Shown here piece after piece: positions 1 to 8,134 of a DNA stretch of 64,000 bases (positions are counted from its first letter, which is position 1; each line of letters opens with the position of its first letter). The translations under genes were made by a program, and so were the position numbers. The DNA lies in the NCBI GenBank assembly GCA_029194665.1, contig JARFXO010000003.1:682001-746000 (forward strand). Reading direction: 5' to 3'. The notes beneath the pieces are model-generated. The model was not told the origin of the DNA and ran no database searches. It worked only from the letters and a program-made list of their open reading frames with translations. The DNA comes from Nitrospira sp. (GTDB taxonomy: Bacteria > Nitrospirota > Nitrospiria > Nitrospirales > Nitrospiraceae).

Positions 1-122
1 GCCCAACGGCGTTGAGAATACGATCGGCGTAGACAATGGTTGTGAGTCGACAGACTCGCTTGCGTTGCGCTGATTGCTATGGCAAGCTTTACCTTTGAGG
101 TCTCTCAACCAAGGAGGAATGC
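1..122. other. Left edge and 5' leader of the Spy-like gene
   Basis: One plus-strand frame is open from the window edge to a TGA at 71-73 (23 codons) and may be the tail of an upstream gene. The pattern GVENTIGV faintly recalls the end of a BON domain, but it is too short to call. The rest is leader sequence ending in a strong Shine-Dalgarno AAGGAGG just before the next start codon. No promoter is convincing. Confidence 0.2.
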
Positions 123-773
123 ATGAAGTCTGCAATAAAGGCCACCGCTGCCTCTGCGGTAGTTTCAGTATGTCTGATGGTGTTGGGCGTCCCCAGCCTC
201 TGGGCGAATGATCCCAGCTATGGTCATGGCCATGCTGGAGGAGGACATGGCTATGGAAAAGGGATGATGCACAGCGGCACCGGGCATTTGATCCGACACC
301 TGCTCAAGCACGAAAAGGACATCGGACTCACAACCGACCAAGTCACCAAGCTGAAAGACATCCAGCTCGATCTCGACAAAACACGCATCAAGGCCGAGGC
401 CGAGATCCAAATCGCGGAGCGTGAACTGAGAGCGCTAACCGATGAAGAGAAATCCGATCTCGCTGCGATCGAAACCAAGCTCAAGCAGAGCGAAGATTTG
501 CAAGTCGGCCTGCGGATGACTTCCATCAAGACACGTCGTGAGGTGATGAGCCTGCTGACCCCGGAACAACGTGCGAAAGAACACTCCGAGCATGACAAAA
601 TGATGCAGCAGCACAAAGGCTATGGAACTCCTCATGGTGGTGGAATGTCCTATGGCGCTTACCCACATGGGGGCAATCCTCATGGAAGTAATCCGTATGG
701 TGGTAATCCGCATGGCAAGAATCCTCATGAGGCCGTACCCCCTACCACGCCCGGCAACATGTCTGTCCAGTAA
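123..773 (+). CDS. Spy/CpxP/ZraP-like periplasmic protein with His/Gly-rich tail
   Basis: 216 residues. A signal peptide (about residues 1-28, ending near SLWA-ND) predicts a periplasmic protein. The mature part begins with a Gly/His-rich stretch, followed by a long charged helical region. That region carries two LTxxQ-type motifs, LTTDQVTKL (around residue 70) and LTPEQRAK (around 145), which mark the Spy/CpxP/ZraP group of envelope-stress chaperones and metal sensors. The C-terminus is a run of degenerate GGNPHG/GSNPYG units rich in His, Gly, Asn and Pro, suggesting metal binding. The start is fixed by AAGGAGG spaced 6 nt before ATG. The stop overlaps the next possible start by one base (TAATG). 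Family assignment is fairly firm; the metal-binding role is inferred. Confidence 0.75.
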   Translation: MKSAIKATAASAVVSVCLMVLGVPSLWANDPSYGHGHAGGGHGYGKGMMHSGTGHLIRHLLKHEKDIGLTTDQVTKLKDIQLDLDKTRIKAEAEIQIAERELRALTDEEKSDLAAIETKLKQSEDLQVGLRMTSIKTRREVMSLLTPEQRAKEHSEHDKMMQQHKGYGTPHGGGMSYGAYPHGGNPHGSNPYGGNPHGKNPHEAVPPTTPGNMSVQ

Positions 774-2464
774 TGGGAACACAAGGACCGATGAAAAAAG
801 AAGTTCGACTTCGGAGTCATGATCTTCTGGTCGGGGCTGGTCGTGCTCCAGCGAGGGCCATGTTGAAAGCCGTCGGCTTTACGGACGACGACCTGTCGAA
901 ACCTCTCGTTGGTGTGGCCAATACATGGATCGAGATCATGCCGTGTAATTTTCACTTGCGGCGGCTTTCCGAGAGGGTGAAAGCAGGGGTCAGAGCGGCC
1001 GGGGGTACTCCTGTTGAATACAACACCATCGCGGTATCCGATGGGATCTCGATGGGAACGGAAGGGATGAAGGCTTCCCTGATCAGTCGCGAGGTCATCG
1101 CGGATTCGATCGAGCTCGTTGCGCGTGGACATTTGTTTGATGCCGTCGTCGCCCTGTCGGGTTGCGACAAAACGATTCCCGGGACGGTCATGGCCCTTGC
1201 TCGATTGAACGTGCCGTCGCTCATGCTCTACGGCGGCTCGATCCTGCCGGGACAGTTTCAGGGACATGACGTGACCATTCAGGATGTCTTTGAAGCAGTC
1301 GGCAAACATGCGTCGGGAAAGATGACCGACGCCGAGCTGAAGGACTTGGAAGATCACGCGTGCCCTGGGCCTGGAGCTTGCGGAGGCCAGTTCACGGCCA
1401 ATACCATGGCCATTGCGTTTGAGTTCCTGGGCATTTCACCGATGGGTCGCAATGGGGTTCCCGCCATGGATGGTCGGAAAGACGATGTTGCCTTTGAATG
1501 CGGCAAGATGGTGATGGAGCTTGTGAAGCAGGATCTGCGCCCGCGTCAGATTATCACCCGAAGGTCGCTGGAGAACGCCATTGCTGCCGTCGCCACGACC
1601 GGAGGTTCAACGAACGCCGTATTGCATCTCCTTGCCATTGCCCGTGAGTCCGGAATCAAGCTGACCATCGACGACTTCGACAAGATCAACCGCAAGGTCC
1701 CTCTACTCGCCGACCTCAAGCCGGGGGGCCGCTTCGCCGCAGCCGATCTCTATGCGGCAGGCGGCACAACTCTAGTGGCGAAGCGATTGCTGGAGGCAGG
1801 CCTCCTCCATCAGAATCAGCCCACCGTCACAGGTCGAACAATTGGTGAAGAGGCATCACAGGCTCGTGAAACGCCTGGGCAACAAGTCTTGCGTCCCCTG
1901 GCCCACCCCATCAAACCAACAGGGGGGCTTGTCATACTAAAGGGCAATTTGGCACCGGAAGGTTGCGTAGTGAAGGTTGCCGGTCATTCGATGACCAAAT
2001 TTCAGGGACCGGCAAAGGTTTACGACCGGGAAGAAGATGCGTTCGTAGCGGTCAAGGCTGGCCAGATCAGGCCTGGCGACGTCGTCGTCATTCGGTATGA
2101 AGGCCCGGCGGGAGGGCCAGGCATGCGTGAGATGCTGGGTGTAACAGCCGCGATCGTCGGCGCCGGACTTGGCGACTCCGTCGCACTATTGACCGACGGT
2201 CGATTCTCCGGAGCAACGCATGGATTGATGGCCGGGCACGTAGCCCCTGAAGCCGCGAAGGGAGGACCGATCGCGGCGGTCAAAACCGGCGATACGATCA
2301 CCTTTGATATTCCCAAACGCCGCCTGGATGTTGCCTTATCTCAAAAGGAAATAACGTCGCGCCTGAAGAAGGTCAAACCACCAGTACCACGCTATACCTC
2401 TGGCGTGATGGGGAAATATGCTCGACACGTCTTGTCTGCCTCGGAAGGAGCTGTGACGACTTAG
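773..2464 (+). CDS. ilvD: Dihydroxy-acid dehydratase
   Basis: 563 residues, the usual family length. It dehydrates 2,3-dihydroxy-isovalerate and 2,3-dihydroxy-3-methylvalerate to the 2-keto acids of valine and isoleucine synthesis in the cytoplasm. The three expected iron-sulfur cysteines are visible: [16 protein letters not shown] and [15 protein letters not shown]. The C-terminal signature [19 protein letters not shown] is also present. An alternative ATG at 791 (MKKEVRLRS) has AAGGA closely upstream and matches where most IlvD proteins begin, so the first six residues may not be translated. The gene is tail to tail with the ABC permease, 7 bp apart. No other ilv gene is in the window. Confidence 0.95.
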   Translation: MGTQGPMKKEVRLRSHDLLVGAGRAPARAMLKAVGFTDDDLSKPLVGVANTWIEIMPCNFHLRRLSERVKAGVRAAGGTPVEYNTIAVSDGISMGTEGMKASLISREVIADSIELVARGHLFDAVVALSGCDKTIPGTVMALARLNVPSLMLYGGSILPGQFQGHDVTIQDVFEAVGKHASGKMTDAELKDLEDHACPGPGACGGQFTANTMAIAFEFLGISPMGRNGVPAMDGRKDDVAFECGKMVMELVKQDLRPRQIITRRSLENAIAAVATTGGSTNAVLHLLAIARESGIKLTIDDFDKINRKVPLLADLKPGGRFAAADLYAAGGTTLVAKRLLEAGLLHQNQPTVTGRTIGEEASQARETPGQQVLRPLAHPIKPTGGLVILKGNLAPEGCVVKVAGHSMTKFQGPAKVYDREEDAFVAVKAGQIRPGDVVVIRYEGPAGGPGMREMLGVTAAIVGAGLGDSVALLTDGRFSGATHGLMAGHVAPEAAKGGPIAAVKTGDTITFDIPKRRLDVALSQKEITSRLKKVKPPVPRYTSGVMGKYARHVLSASEGAVTT

Positions 2465-2471
2465 GAAAGAA

Positions 2472-3233
2472 TTAGCGGAAATCCCGTCGCTGAAAGATGA
2501 CCGACGCGAGCATCAGAAGGAACGCTGTATAAGCCATTCCATAGGCGGCGACCATCAACAGCTCACCAGTTGGCACGTCTAGTTGGTGAGTCACGTTCCC
2601 CTTTAGATTGAACCGATCCAGATTTGGCAGGACATAGTACATGCCCTCCAATACCGTCCGTCCTACACCTTCCATTTTCTGACCGAACGCTTTCAAGTCA
2701 GGCGTCAGATGGCCGATCACATAAATGGCCAACGTGAAGATTGCGCTGAGGGTCGCACTTGAGAAAGTTGAAAATAGCAGTGCCACCGCTGTGATGACCA
2801 TGAATTCCAGCACGATCATCCCAAGCGCCTTGAAGAGCACGGCATGAACAGGAACGTCCTGGAAATACAACACCGCCAACAACCCCGCCGCCATAATCGC
2901 TGTATTGATCACCAGCGTCAGACTGAGTCCGAGGTACTTCCCTAAGAGGAACTGATACCTCGCGACAGGCTTGGACACGATCGTATAGATCGTTTTTTTG
3001 TCGATTTCCTTGCTGACCAAGCCGATGCCGACGAAGATAGCGATCAGGACACCGAAAAAGTTGATGCTGCCCAGCCCAATGTCCAAAATGAGGCGATGAA
3101 ACTCCCCAAGCGTGAGCCGCATCAACAGCAGCGAACTTCCGATCATCAGCAGGGCGAAGATTATGAGGTTGTACAGAAGTTTATCCCGAAGGTTTTCCCG
3201 GAAGGTGTTGAAGGCGATCGACCAGACTTTCAT
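2472..3233 (-). CDS. ABC-2 type transporter permease (PilI-like position)
   Basis: 253 residues with about six hydrophobic segments (near residues 20-40, 55-75, 105-125, 135-160, 165-180 and 228-247), as in ABC-2/NosY-type permeases. It would form the membrane part of the transporter whose ATPase is encoded just upstream; the two reading frames overlap by 4 bp, so they are probably translationally coupled. Last gene of the cluster pilin, TPR-like protein, ATPase, permease. In Myxococcus xanthus an ABC transporter (PilH/PilI with PilG) encoded after pilA is needed for pilus assembly. Equating this gene with pilI rests on gene order and type, not on alignment. Confidence 0.8.
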   Translation of the reverse strand: MKVWSIAFNTFRENLRDKLLYNLIIFALLMIGSSLLLMRLTLGEFHRLILDIGLGSINFFGVLIAIFVGIGLVSKEIDKKTIYTIVSKPVARYQFLLGKYLGLSLTLVINTAIMAAGLLAVLYFQDVPVHAVLFKALGMIVLEFMVITAVALLFSTFSSATLSAIFTLAIYVIGHLTPDLKAFGQKMEGVGRTVLEGMYYVLPNLDRFNLKGNVTHQLDVPTGELLMVAAYGMAYTAFLLMLASVIFQRRDFR

Positions 3234-4204
3234 GCCGCCTCCTGCAAGCGAGACTCCAGTCCCGTGGCCATTCGGATGAAGAGATCCTCCAGAGAGCTGC
3301 GATGAGGAGTCAGCGAGACCAATTCGCCTTTGGTTGCTCGCACGACTTCGAGAGCCTGCCTCACTTGATGCTGGTCCTTCAGCACAATCAACGTTTGAGT
3401 CCCCTGCGTCAAGACCTTCTTCGCGAAGGGACGTAAGTGCTCCATGCCTTCGTCACTGAGCCTCTCGACGACCATCTCCACGGATTGCGTGGCACTCTGT
3501 CCGACCAAATCGCTGACCAGCCCACAGGCAACCAATCTCCCCTTCATGATCATCGCCACACGATCACACAGCAGTTCCGCATCATGCAGGATGTGAGAAC
3601 TGAACATCACAGTCTTGCCGGTTTCTTTAAGCCTCAAAATGAGGTCGCGCACTTCCTTTCGCCCGATTGGATCCAGTCCCGACATGGGTTCATCCAAGAT
3701 GACCAGCTCTGGATCATTGATCAAGGCCTGAGCGATCCCTATGCGTTGCAACATGCCCTTCGAGAACTTCCGCAATTGCAGATCGCGCGCATGGGCCATT
3801 CCAACGAGATCCAGCAATTCATCGATGCGTTTATCGAGCACAGATCCCAACAACCCAAAAAGGTGCCCATAGAATCGCAAGAATTCTCGGCTGGTGAGAT
3901 AGTCATAAAAATACGGCGATTCCGGAAGAAATCCGACTTTAGCTTTTCCGGATGGATCGTCAATAGGTCGGCCAAACAAGGTTGCTGTTCCCCCAGACGG
4001 ATATATCAAGCCCATCAGCATCTTGATCGTTGTCGTTTTTCCCGCGCCGTTCGGTCCGAGAAAGCCAAAGACTTCGCCTTGTCTCACATCAAGTGATACT
4101 CCGTCAACAGCAGTCACACGTCGGCTCCAAAAGCCGACGTGGAAGATCTTGCGCAACTGCTGAATTTGAACAGCAAGATCGTGGTTATCCATCGTCGCTA
4201 CCAT
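3230..4204 (-). CDS. ABC transporter ATP-binding protein (PilH-like position)
   Basis: 324 residues. It shows Walker A GPNGAGKTTT (about residue 51), the ABC signature FSKGMLQRIGIAQAL, Walker B LVILDEP followed by MSGLDP, and the switch histidine in SSHILHDAE. A C-terminal domain of about 90 residues follows the nucleotide-binding domain, as in CcmA/NatA-type exporters. It should energise the neighbouring ABC-2 permease. The gene overlaps the preceding TPR-like gene by 7 bp and the permease by 4 bp. An alternative ATG lies 4 codons inside. Placement behind a pilin suggests a role in type IV pilus biogenesis, by analogy with M. xanthus PilH. Confidence 0.9.
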   Translation of the reverse strand: MVATMDNHDLAVQIQQLRKIFHVGFWSRRVTAVDGVSLDVRQGEVFGFLGPNGAGKTTTIKMLMGLIYPSGGTATLFGRPIDDPSGKAKVGFLPESPYFYDYLTSREFLRFYGHLFGLLGSVLDKRIDELLDLVGMAHARDLQLRKFSKGMLQRIGIAQALINDPELVILDEPMSGLDPIGRKEVRDLILRLKETGKTVMFSSHILHDAELLCDRVAMIMKGRLVACGLVSDLVGQSATQSVEMVVERLSDEGMEHLRPFAKKVLTQGTQTLIVLKDQHQVRQALEVVRATKGELVSLTPHRSSLEDLFIRMATGLESRLQEAA

Positions 4205-5169
4205 GTTTTCGGAAAAACATAGGAGGGCTTTATTTGAGGGTACACAACAAGTGGTTGCTTGCGTTTATGAAATGTGCGCAACCGCTCTGGGTGTGTTGAG
4301 CTGGAGACAGTCCCTGTTCTTTGATCGAGCACATATGTTCCCTCAAACGGCTCTCTCGGCAAAAATAGAATAATCCGCGTCTTCACTAGGTCTGTGAGTG
4401 TCATCGGGAAAGTCTGATATTTAGCCAGGTACATTCCTACTGCTTCTTCCAAAACGCGGATGTCTCGCTCAATGAGCACTTCTTTCATTCGATTGACAAA
4501 ATACGTTCGTTCGTCAAGATCGTTCGTCTCACGCACACGAGTTTCCAGAAATAGGAGAGCCGTTTCTGGCTTCCCTCCTTCCGCTGCCATCCGCGTCGCG
4601 AGCCCAGGTAGATACGAGGGACCGCCAGGAAGATTGGCAGCTTGCATAATGTACTCGGCCCCTTTTTGTGGGTCACCCATGAGGAAATAATAGTTGTACC
4701 CCAGCAAGAAGGGAATGTACCAAACCTGAGGATTTGCACCAGATCCTTTTTCAAGCAGCCGATTACTCAAGTCCGGACGTTGGGCGAGATCTCCGAGAAT
4801 ATTCCCCCCAACATAGTAGGCGTACGCATAATGAGGGTCGAGAGTTGTGATGACGTCCAATGCCGTATATATCCACTGGTACTCATCTTCGTCATTCTGT
4901 TTTTGGCCGATTATCTGAATCAGCTTAAGCCAAAGAGAATCAGCACCAAGATGATGATAGCCAAGTAATGCTGGTTTCAAATGCTCGCCTTTGGGAAGCC
5001 TGGCAAGCTCATCTATCTGCAGCGAAGTCTGATCCTGGTTAGTATCGAGAAACTCTTGCAACCATCCGACAGTCGCTAGCAAGGCAAGACTAACAAGCCC
5101 AAGTATTGATTGGATGGTAAGACGAGAAATTTGACTATTGAGTGAGGGAGCGATGGAAACAGACATCAT
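4198..5169 (-). CDS. Membrane-anchored TPR-like protein (PilG-like position)
   Basis: 323 residues from the ATG chosen; a TTG four codons upstream (5181) is the alternative, and neither has a strong ribosome-binding site. One N-terminal membrane segment (about residues 20-38) precedes a helical repeat region with aromatic-rich, TPR-like units (LDPHYAYAYYVGGNIL, FLLGYNYYFLMGDPQKGAEY). The C-terminal third contains a short conserved-looking segment with P-x-EPFEGTYVL that resembles pseudopilin-type beta segments. It lies between the pilin and an ABC transporter. PilG occupies this position in Myxococcus, where it is required for pilus formation together with the ABC transporter. The exact function is unknown. 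Confidence 0.7.
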   Translation of the reverse strand: MMSVSIAPSLNSQISRLTIQSILGLVSLALLATVGWLQEFLDTNQDQTSLQIDELARLPKGEHLKPALLGYHHLGADSLWLKLIQIIGQKQNDEDEYQWIYTALDVITTLDPHYAYAYYVGGNILGDLAQRPDLSNRLLEKGSGANPQVWYIPFLLGYNYYFLMGDPQKGAEYIMQAANLPGGPSYLPGLATRMAAEGGKPETALLFLETRVRETNDLDERTYFVNRMKEVLIERDIRVLEEAVGMYLAKYQTFPMTLTDLVKTRIILFLPREPFEGTYVLDQRTGTVSSSTHPERLRTFHKRKQPLVVYPQIKPSYVFPKTW

Positions 5170-5192
5170 GGAATTGGCCAAGTCTGGAAATG

Positions 5193-5231
5193 GAAATCCC
5201 GGCAGCCTTTATGAATGCCTGCCGGGATTTC
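5193..5231 (-). terminator. 13-bp perfect hairpin between pilin and downstream cluster
   Basis: GAAATCCCGGCAG at 5193-5205 is perfectly complementary to CTGCCGGGATTTC at 5219-5231, with a 13-nt loop. On the minus-strand transcript it begins 18 nt after the pilin stop and is followed by a T-rich but interrupted stretch. It could be a partial terminator or an RNA-stabilising stem that keeps pilin mRNA more abundant than the downstream genes. Confidence 0.65.
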
Positions 5232-5248
5232 GCCTACATCAGCGGAAC

Positions 5249-5860
5249 CTAGAATCCACCGACCGTGCAGTCTGTTGCTCCATGGTCATTGGTGGCATCC
5301 CACACAGAGACACCGCCGTTTGGTGCGTTGTTATCTCCGTCAAGATTGGATAATGCAGCAGCAACAAAGCTGTTCTGCACTAATGCACCAGCACCAGCAG
5401 GAGGGGCAAGTGCCAAAGCACAGGACACAGCCGGCGTGACTGGGATGGCCGCAGCCTGATACGAATCGGCAACATACCGAAAGTATGTGTTGCCAGTTGC
5501 AACAAATCCGATGTCATTGAACGTACCCAGAGCTACTGCACCAGCTCCTGCGCACCAGACAGGCAAACCAGGTGTCACGCCAGGACCTTGCGCCCATGGA
5601 AATGGGACCGTCTTCGTACCACCAGCCGGGGCAACAACACCATATTGGCCAAGACCGATGAAGCAGCCTCGCTCGCCTTGAAAGGCAATCTGAGAGGTCC
5701 GGATGGCCTGGAGATTCGTCTTGGCCTCCGACTGCCGAGACTTCATCTGATACTGCAAGAAGTTGGGAATGGCGATGGCCGCCAGGATTCCGATGATCGC
5801 CACGACGATCATCAACTCAATGAGGGTGAACCCCTCTTGTTTTCGCAATACCTTCAACAT
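5249..5860 (-). CDS. pilA: Type IV major pilin-like prepilin
   Basis: 203 residues. A short basic leader MLKVLRKQEG is followed by the prepilin signature FTLIELMIVVAIIGILAA, cleaved after the Gly and methylated on Phe by PilD-type peptidase; Glu5 of the mature protein is present. The mature domain is Gly/Ala-rich with four cysteines, the last two at the end (around 185-200) suggesting a disulfide-bonded D-region. The start is set by AAGGAGG 8 nt upstream; a longer frame beginning at 5887 lacks such a site and would misplace the leader. The gene heads a minus-strand cluster with a TPR-like protein and an ABC transporter, and pilT/pilU lie 12 kb away. Confidence 0.92.
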   Translation of the reverse strand: MLKVLRKQEGFTLIELMIVVAIIGILAAIAIPNFLQYQMKSRQSEAKTNLQAIRTSQIAFQGERGCFIGLGQYGVVAPAGGTKTVPFPWAQGPGVTPGLPVWCAGAGAVALGTFNDIGFVATGNTYFRYVADSYQAAAIPVTPAVSCALALAPPAGAGALVQNSFVAAALSNLDGDNNAPNGGVSVWDATNDHGATDCTVGGF

Positions 5861-5955
5861 CGTACTGCCTCCTTGTTGATGGTTCACTGACGGCCCGGTT
5901 GATAACCTGCGGCGCCATATTGCCGCCTACTGGTCCCTCTAGCAGGTTTGGTGCC

Positions 5956-5987
5956 GATCAATGACAAGACCTAGCCTAGCATTGATC
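5956..5987. promoter_or_regulatory. Inverted repeat in the pilin upstream region
   Basis: GATCAATG (5956-5963) and CATTGATC (5980-5987) form a perfect 8-bp inverted repeat 16 nt apart, about 100 bp before the pilin start. The spacing suits a dimeric regulator, but no factor can be named. Confidence 0.3.
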
Positions 5988-6070
5988 CTTGACTATGCAA
6001 CAACTTACGAGGAATCAGCAGGCGATTGGTCTGTGATGAGCCCGTTATCCTTCCGCAATGTGCTTCAGAG

Positions 6071-6085
6071 TGCCAAGAATTGGCA
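6071..6085. promoter_or_regulatory. Short palindrome TGCCAA-GAA-TTGGCA
   Basis: A 15-nt palindrome with a 3-nt centre lies between the TPR lipoprotein stop and the pilin gene. It could be an operator or a small stem at the end of the lipoprotein transcript. There is no run of T, so a terminator is less likely. Confidence 0.25.
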
Positions 6086-6197
6086 ATTCCCTCAGACTTG
6101 TACCCATATGACATCTTCGGCATCAAAGCGATAATGCCGCTTTCAGCAGATTGGTGATGATCCGGATGTTCTGTTGAAGGGACCGCTGAGGGAAGGA

Positions 6198-7994
6198 TTA
6201 AGGAATAGCTTGCTGAGCCTGGGCTTTTTCTGATGCGCGGCGTTTGGCTTGCTGGATGCGGTTTTCATAGGCCGGATTGGCCAGGCCCTGCTCGCGAAAG
6301 CGTTGGAGCAGCTTTTCATTGGAGGGGTCGATTTCCAGTGAGTGGAGCCAGGCTTCGCGAGCATCGGCAACCTTCCGCTGCTTCAAATAAATCTCTCCCA
6401 AATGCTCGTAAATGACGGGATCATCACCGACCATCGCTACGGCTTTTTTGATCTCCGAGAGCGCCTCGGTAAGCATGCCGGATTTGTAAAAAGCCCACCC
6501 AAGACTATCGACATAATAGCCGTTCTCAGGCTTGAGCGCCACGGCACGTTTCGTCAAGGACAAGGCTTGGTCGATCTTAATGCCTCGTTCCGCATAACTA
6601 TAGCCGAGGTAGTTCAAGGCATCAGCGTGATGCGGGTCAAGGGAGAGCGCGGTTTCCATAGCACGCTCCACATCGTCAAACCGATTCAGCTTGTCGTAGG
6701 CCGTGCCGAGGTTGAAATGCAAATCGGCGCTCTTCGGATTGTGCCGAATCCCCTCTTCAAACGCCTGTGACGCCTTTTCGAATTGCTCACTCTGGAAATG
6801 TGCCAAACCTAGGACGATATGCGGTTCAGGTTGTGTCGGGGTGAGGTGAACGGCTTCATCGAGATGGGTCACCGCCTCCGGGAATTGTTTGAGACGATAG
6901 AGGAGAATGCCCAGATGAATATGGCTGTCGGCGAATTTTGGATCCAGATGAATATTATAGCGATAGGTTTCCATCGCCTTTGGAAAATCCTTGGTCTCTT
7001 CGTATAAATACCCAAGGTAATCTCTCACTTTGAGTTCAGCTGGCTTGGCTGTTAAGATCTCGGTCAATTGTCTGATCGCCTTCGCAAATTCCTTTTTCTC
7101 CCCATAGATCAGCGCCATGCGTAACTGAGCATCGAGGTCGCCGGGGTTGTCCTCCAACAGCTTTTCGAGTTCCGCAAGACCTCCAGCATAGTCCTTGGTC
7201 GCAATATACAACTGGACGAGGTGTTGTCGAATATCCCGGTTCCGAGGATTCACCTGTTGGAGATACTTTTGGAGGACGTCGATGGCTTTGCCCTTCTCTT
7301 GACGTGATTCATGGACTGACGCCTGGGCTAAATAGGCGGGCTCGAACGCCGGGTTCACCGCGATGGCCCGATCGAAGTTGGCCACGGCCTGTTCGGCATT
7401 TCCCGCTTCTATTGAAATGCGGCCCAGATAGTAGTAGCCGATCGGCGAATCCGAGGTATACTGCAACCCTTTCTTAACGACCTGTTCCGCTTCAGCAATT
7501 CGTTTTTGGTTCAAGAGAATGAGTCCCTTTGGAAAGTAGGATTCACCTCTTTCCGGATCGCGCTCGATGCCCTTGTCCAATAGCTCCAACGCCCGCTCCG
7601 GCTTCCCCGCACTGGCTAAGATACCGGCCATGTGGGTCAGCATTTGCGGTTCTTGTCCCGTTCCTTCTCCGACTTCATCCGCGTACTGGACTGCTTGAGG
7701 CACATCGCCCAACGCGAAATACAGAGCGGCCAAACGCGATTTAACCTCGCGAGATTTGGGGTCGACTTTCAGGGCGGCATGATATTCCTTTAATGCGGTA
7801 TCGAGATCCTGAGCGAGTTCCGCTTGATGCCCCATCATAAAATGGTAGGTGGCATCTGACTCAGGTGCCGCGGCTGGAGGTGACAATTCTGTGGCGGTTG
7901 GAGGAAGCGTTGTTTGTGACGGAGTAGAAGTTGCGCAGCCGACAATGACACCGGAGAGAAACAGCGAGAGCAGCATCGTCCTCAATATGAACAT
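6198..7994 (-). CDS. Large TPR lipoprotein
   Basis: 598 residues from the ATG at 7994; a longer frame to 8054 would hide the signal peptide. The N-terminus MFILRTMLLSLFLSGVIVGC ends in a lipobox (IVGC), so the protein should be lipid-anchored in the envelope. After a Pro/Thr-rich linker come roughly 14-15 tandem TPR units covering almost the whole protein (repeated patterns such as YYYLGRISIEAGNAEQAVANF and DALNYLGYSYAERG). TPR arrays bind other proteins; the partner is unknown. It is oriented like dnaB upstream and the pilin downstream but separated from both, so probably a single-gene unit. Confidence 0.85.
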   Translation of the reverse strand: MFILRTMLLSLFLSGVIVGCATSTPSQTTLPPTATELSPPAAAPESDATYHFMMGHQAELAQDLDTALKEYHAALKVDPKSREVKSRLAALYFALGDVPQAVQYADEVGEGTGQEPQMLTHMAGILASAGKPERALELLDKGIERDPERGESYFPKGLILLNQKRIAEAEQVVKKGLQYTSDSPIGYYYLGRISIEAGNAEQAVANFDRAIAVNPAFEPAYLAQASVHESRQEKGKAIDVLQKYLQQVNPRNRDIRQHLVQLYIATKDYAGGLAELEKLLEDNPGDLDAQLRMALIYGEKKEFAKAIRQLTEILTAKPAELKVRDYLGYLYEETKDFPKAMETYRYNIHLDPKFADSHIHLGILLYRLKQFPEAVTHLDEAVHLTPTQPEPHIVLGLAHFQSEQFEKASQAFEEGIRHNPKSADLHFNLGTAYDKLNRFDDVERAMETALSLDPHHADALNYLGYSYAERGIKIDQALSLTKRAVALKPENGYYVDSLGWAFYKSGMLTEALSEIKKAVAMVGDDPVIYEHLGEIYLKQRKVADAREAWLHSLEIDPSNEKLLQRFREQGLANPAYENRIQQAKRRASEKAQAQQAIP

Positions 7995-8134
7995 GGGTAT
8001 ACCATTTCTATCTGAGATACAAACCGTACTACACCGTTCGTGTGTTCCGCACAACCTTACATCAGGACTTGTAGAGAGCGGCTTTATGAAGTGATTATAC
8101 CGAGTGTCAAGACGATGCGCAAATGACTCTCCGG

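Larger units (their letters stand above)
5861..6197. other. Intergenic region upstream of the pilin gene
   Basis: 337 bp with no credible gene. It should carry the pilin promoter (minus strand). Two perfect inverted repeats are visible: an 8-bp pair (5956-5987) and TGCCAA-GAA-TTGGCA (6071-6085). A sigma-54-like TGGCAC (minus strand, 6070-6075) lacks a correctly spaced partner. The end of the TPR lipoprotein gene forms the right edge. Confidence 0.4.

Noticed and set aside
6062..6075. Sigma-54-like TGGCAC followed by GC upstream of the pilin gene (minus strand)
   Set aside because: The GC doublet is one base too close to the GG element for a functional -24/-12 promoter, and the TTGCA part is not matched.
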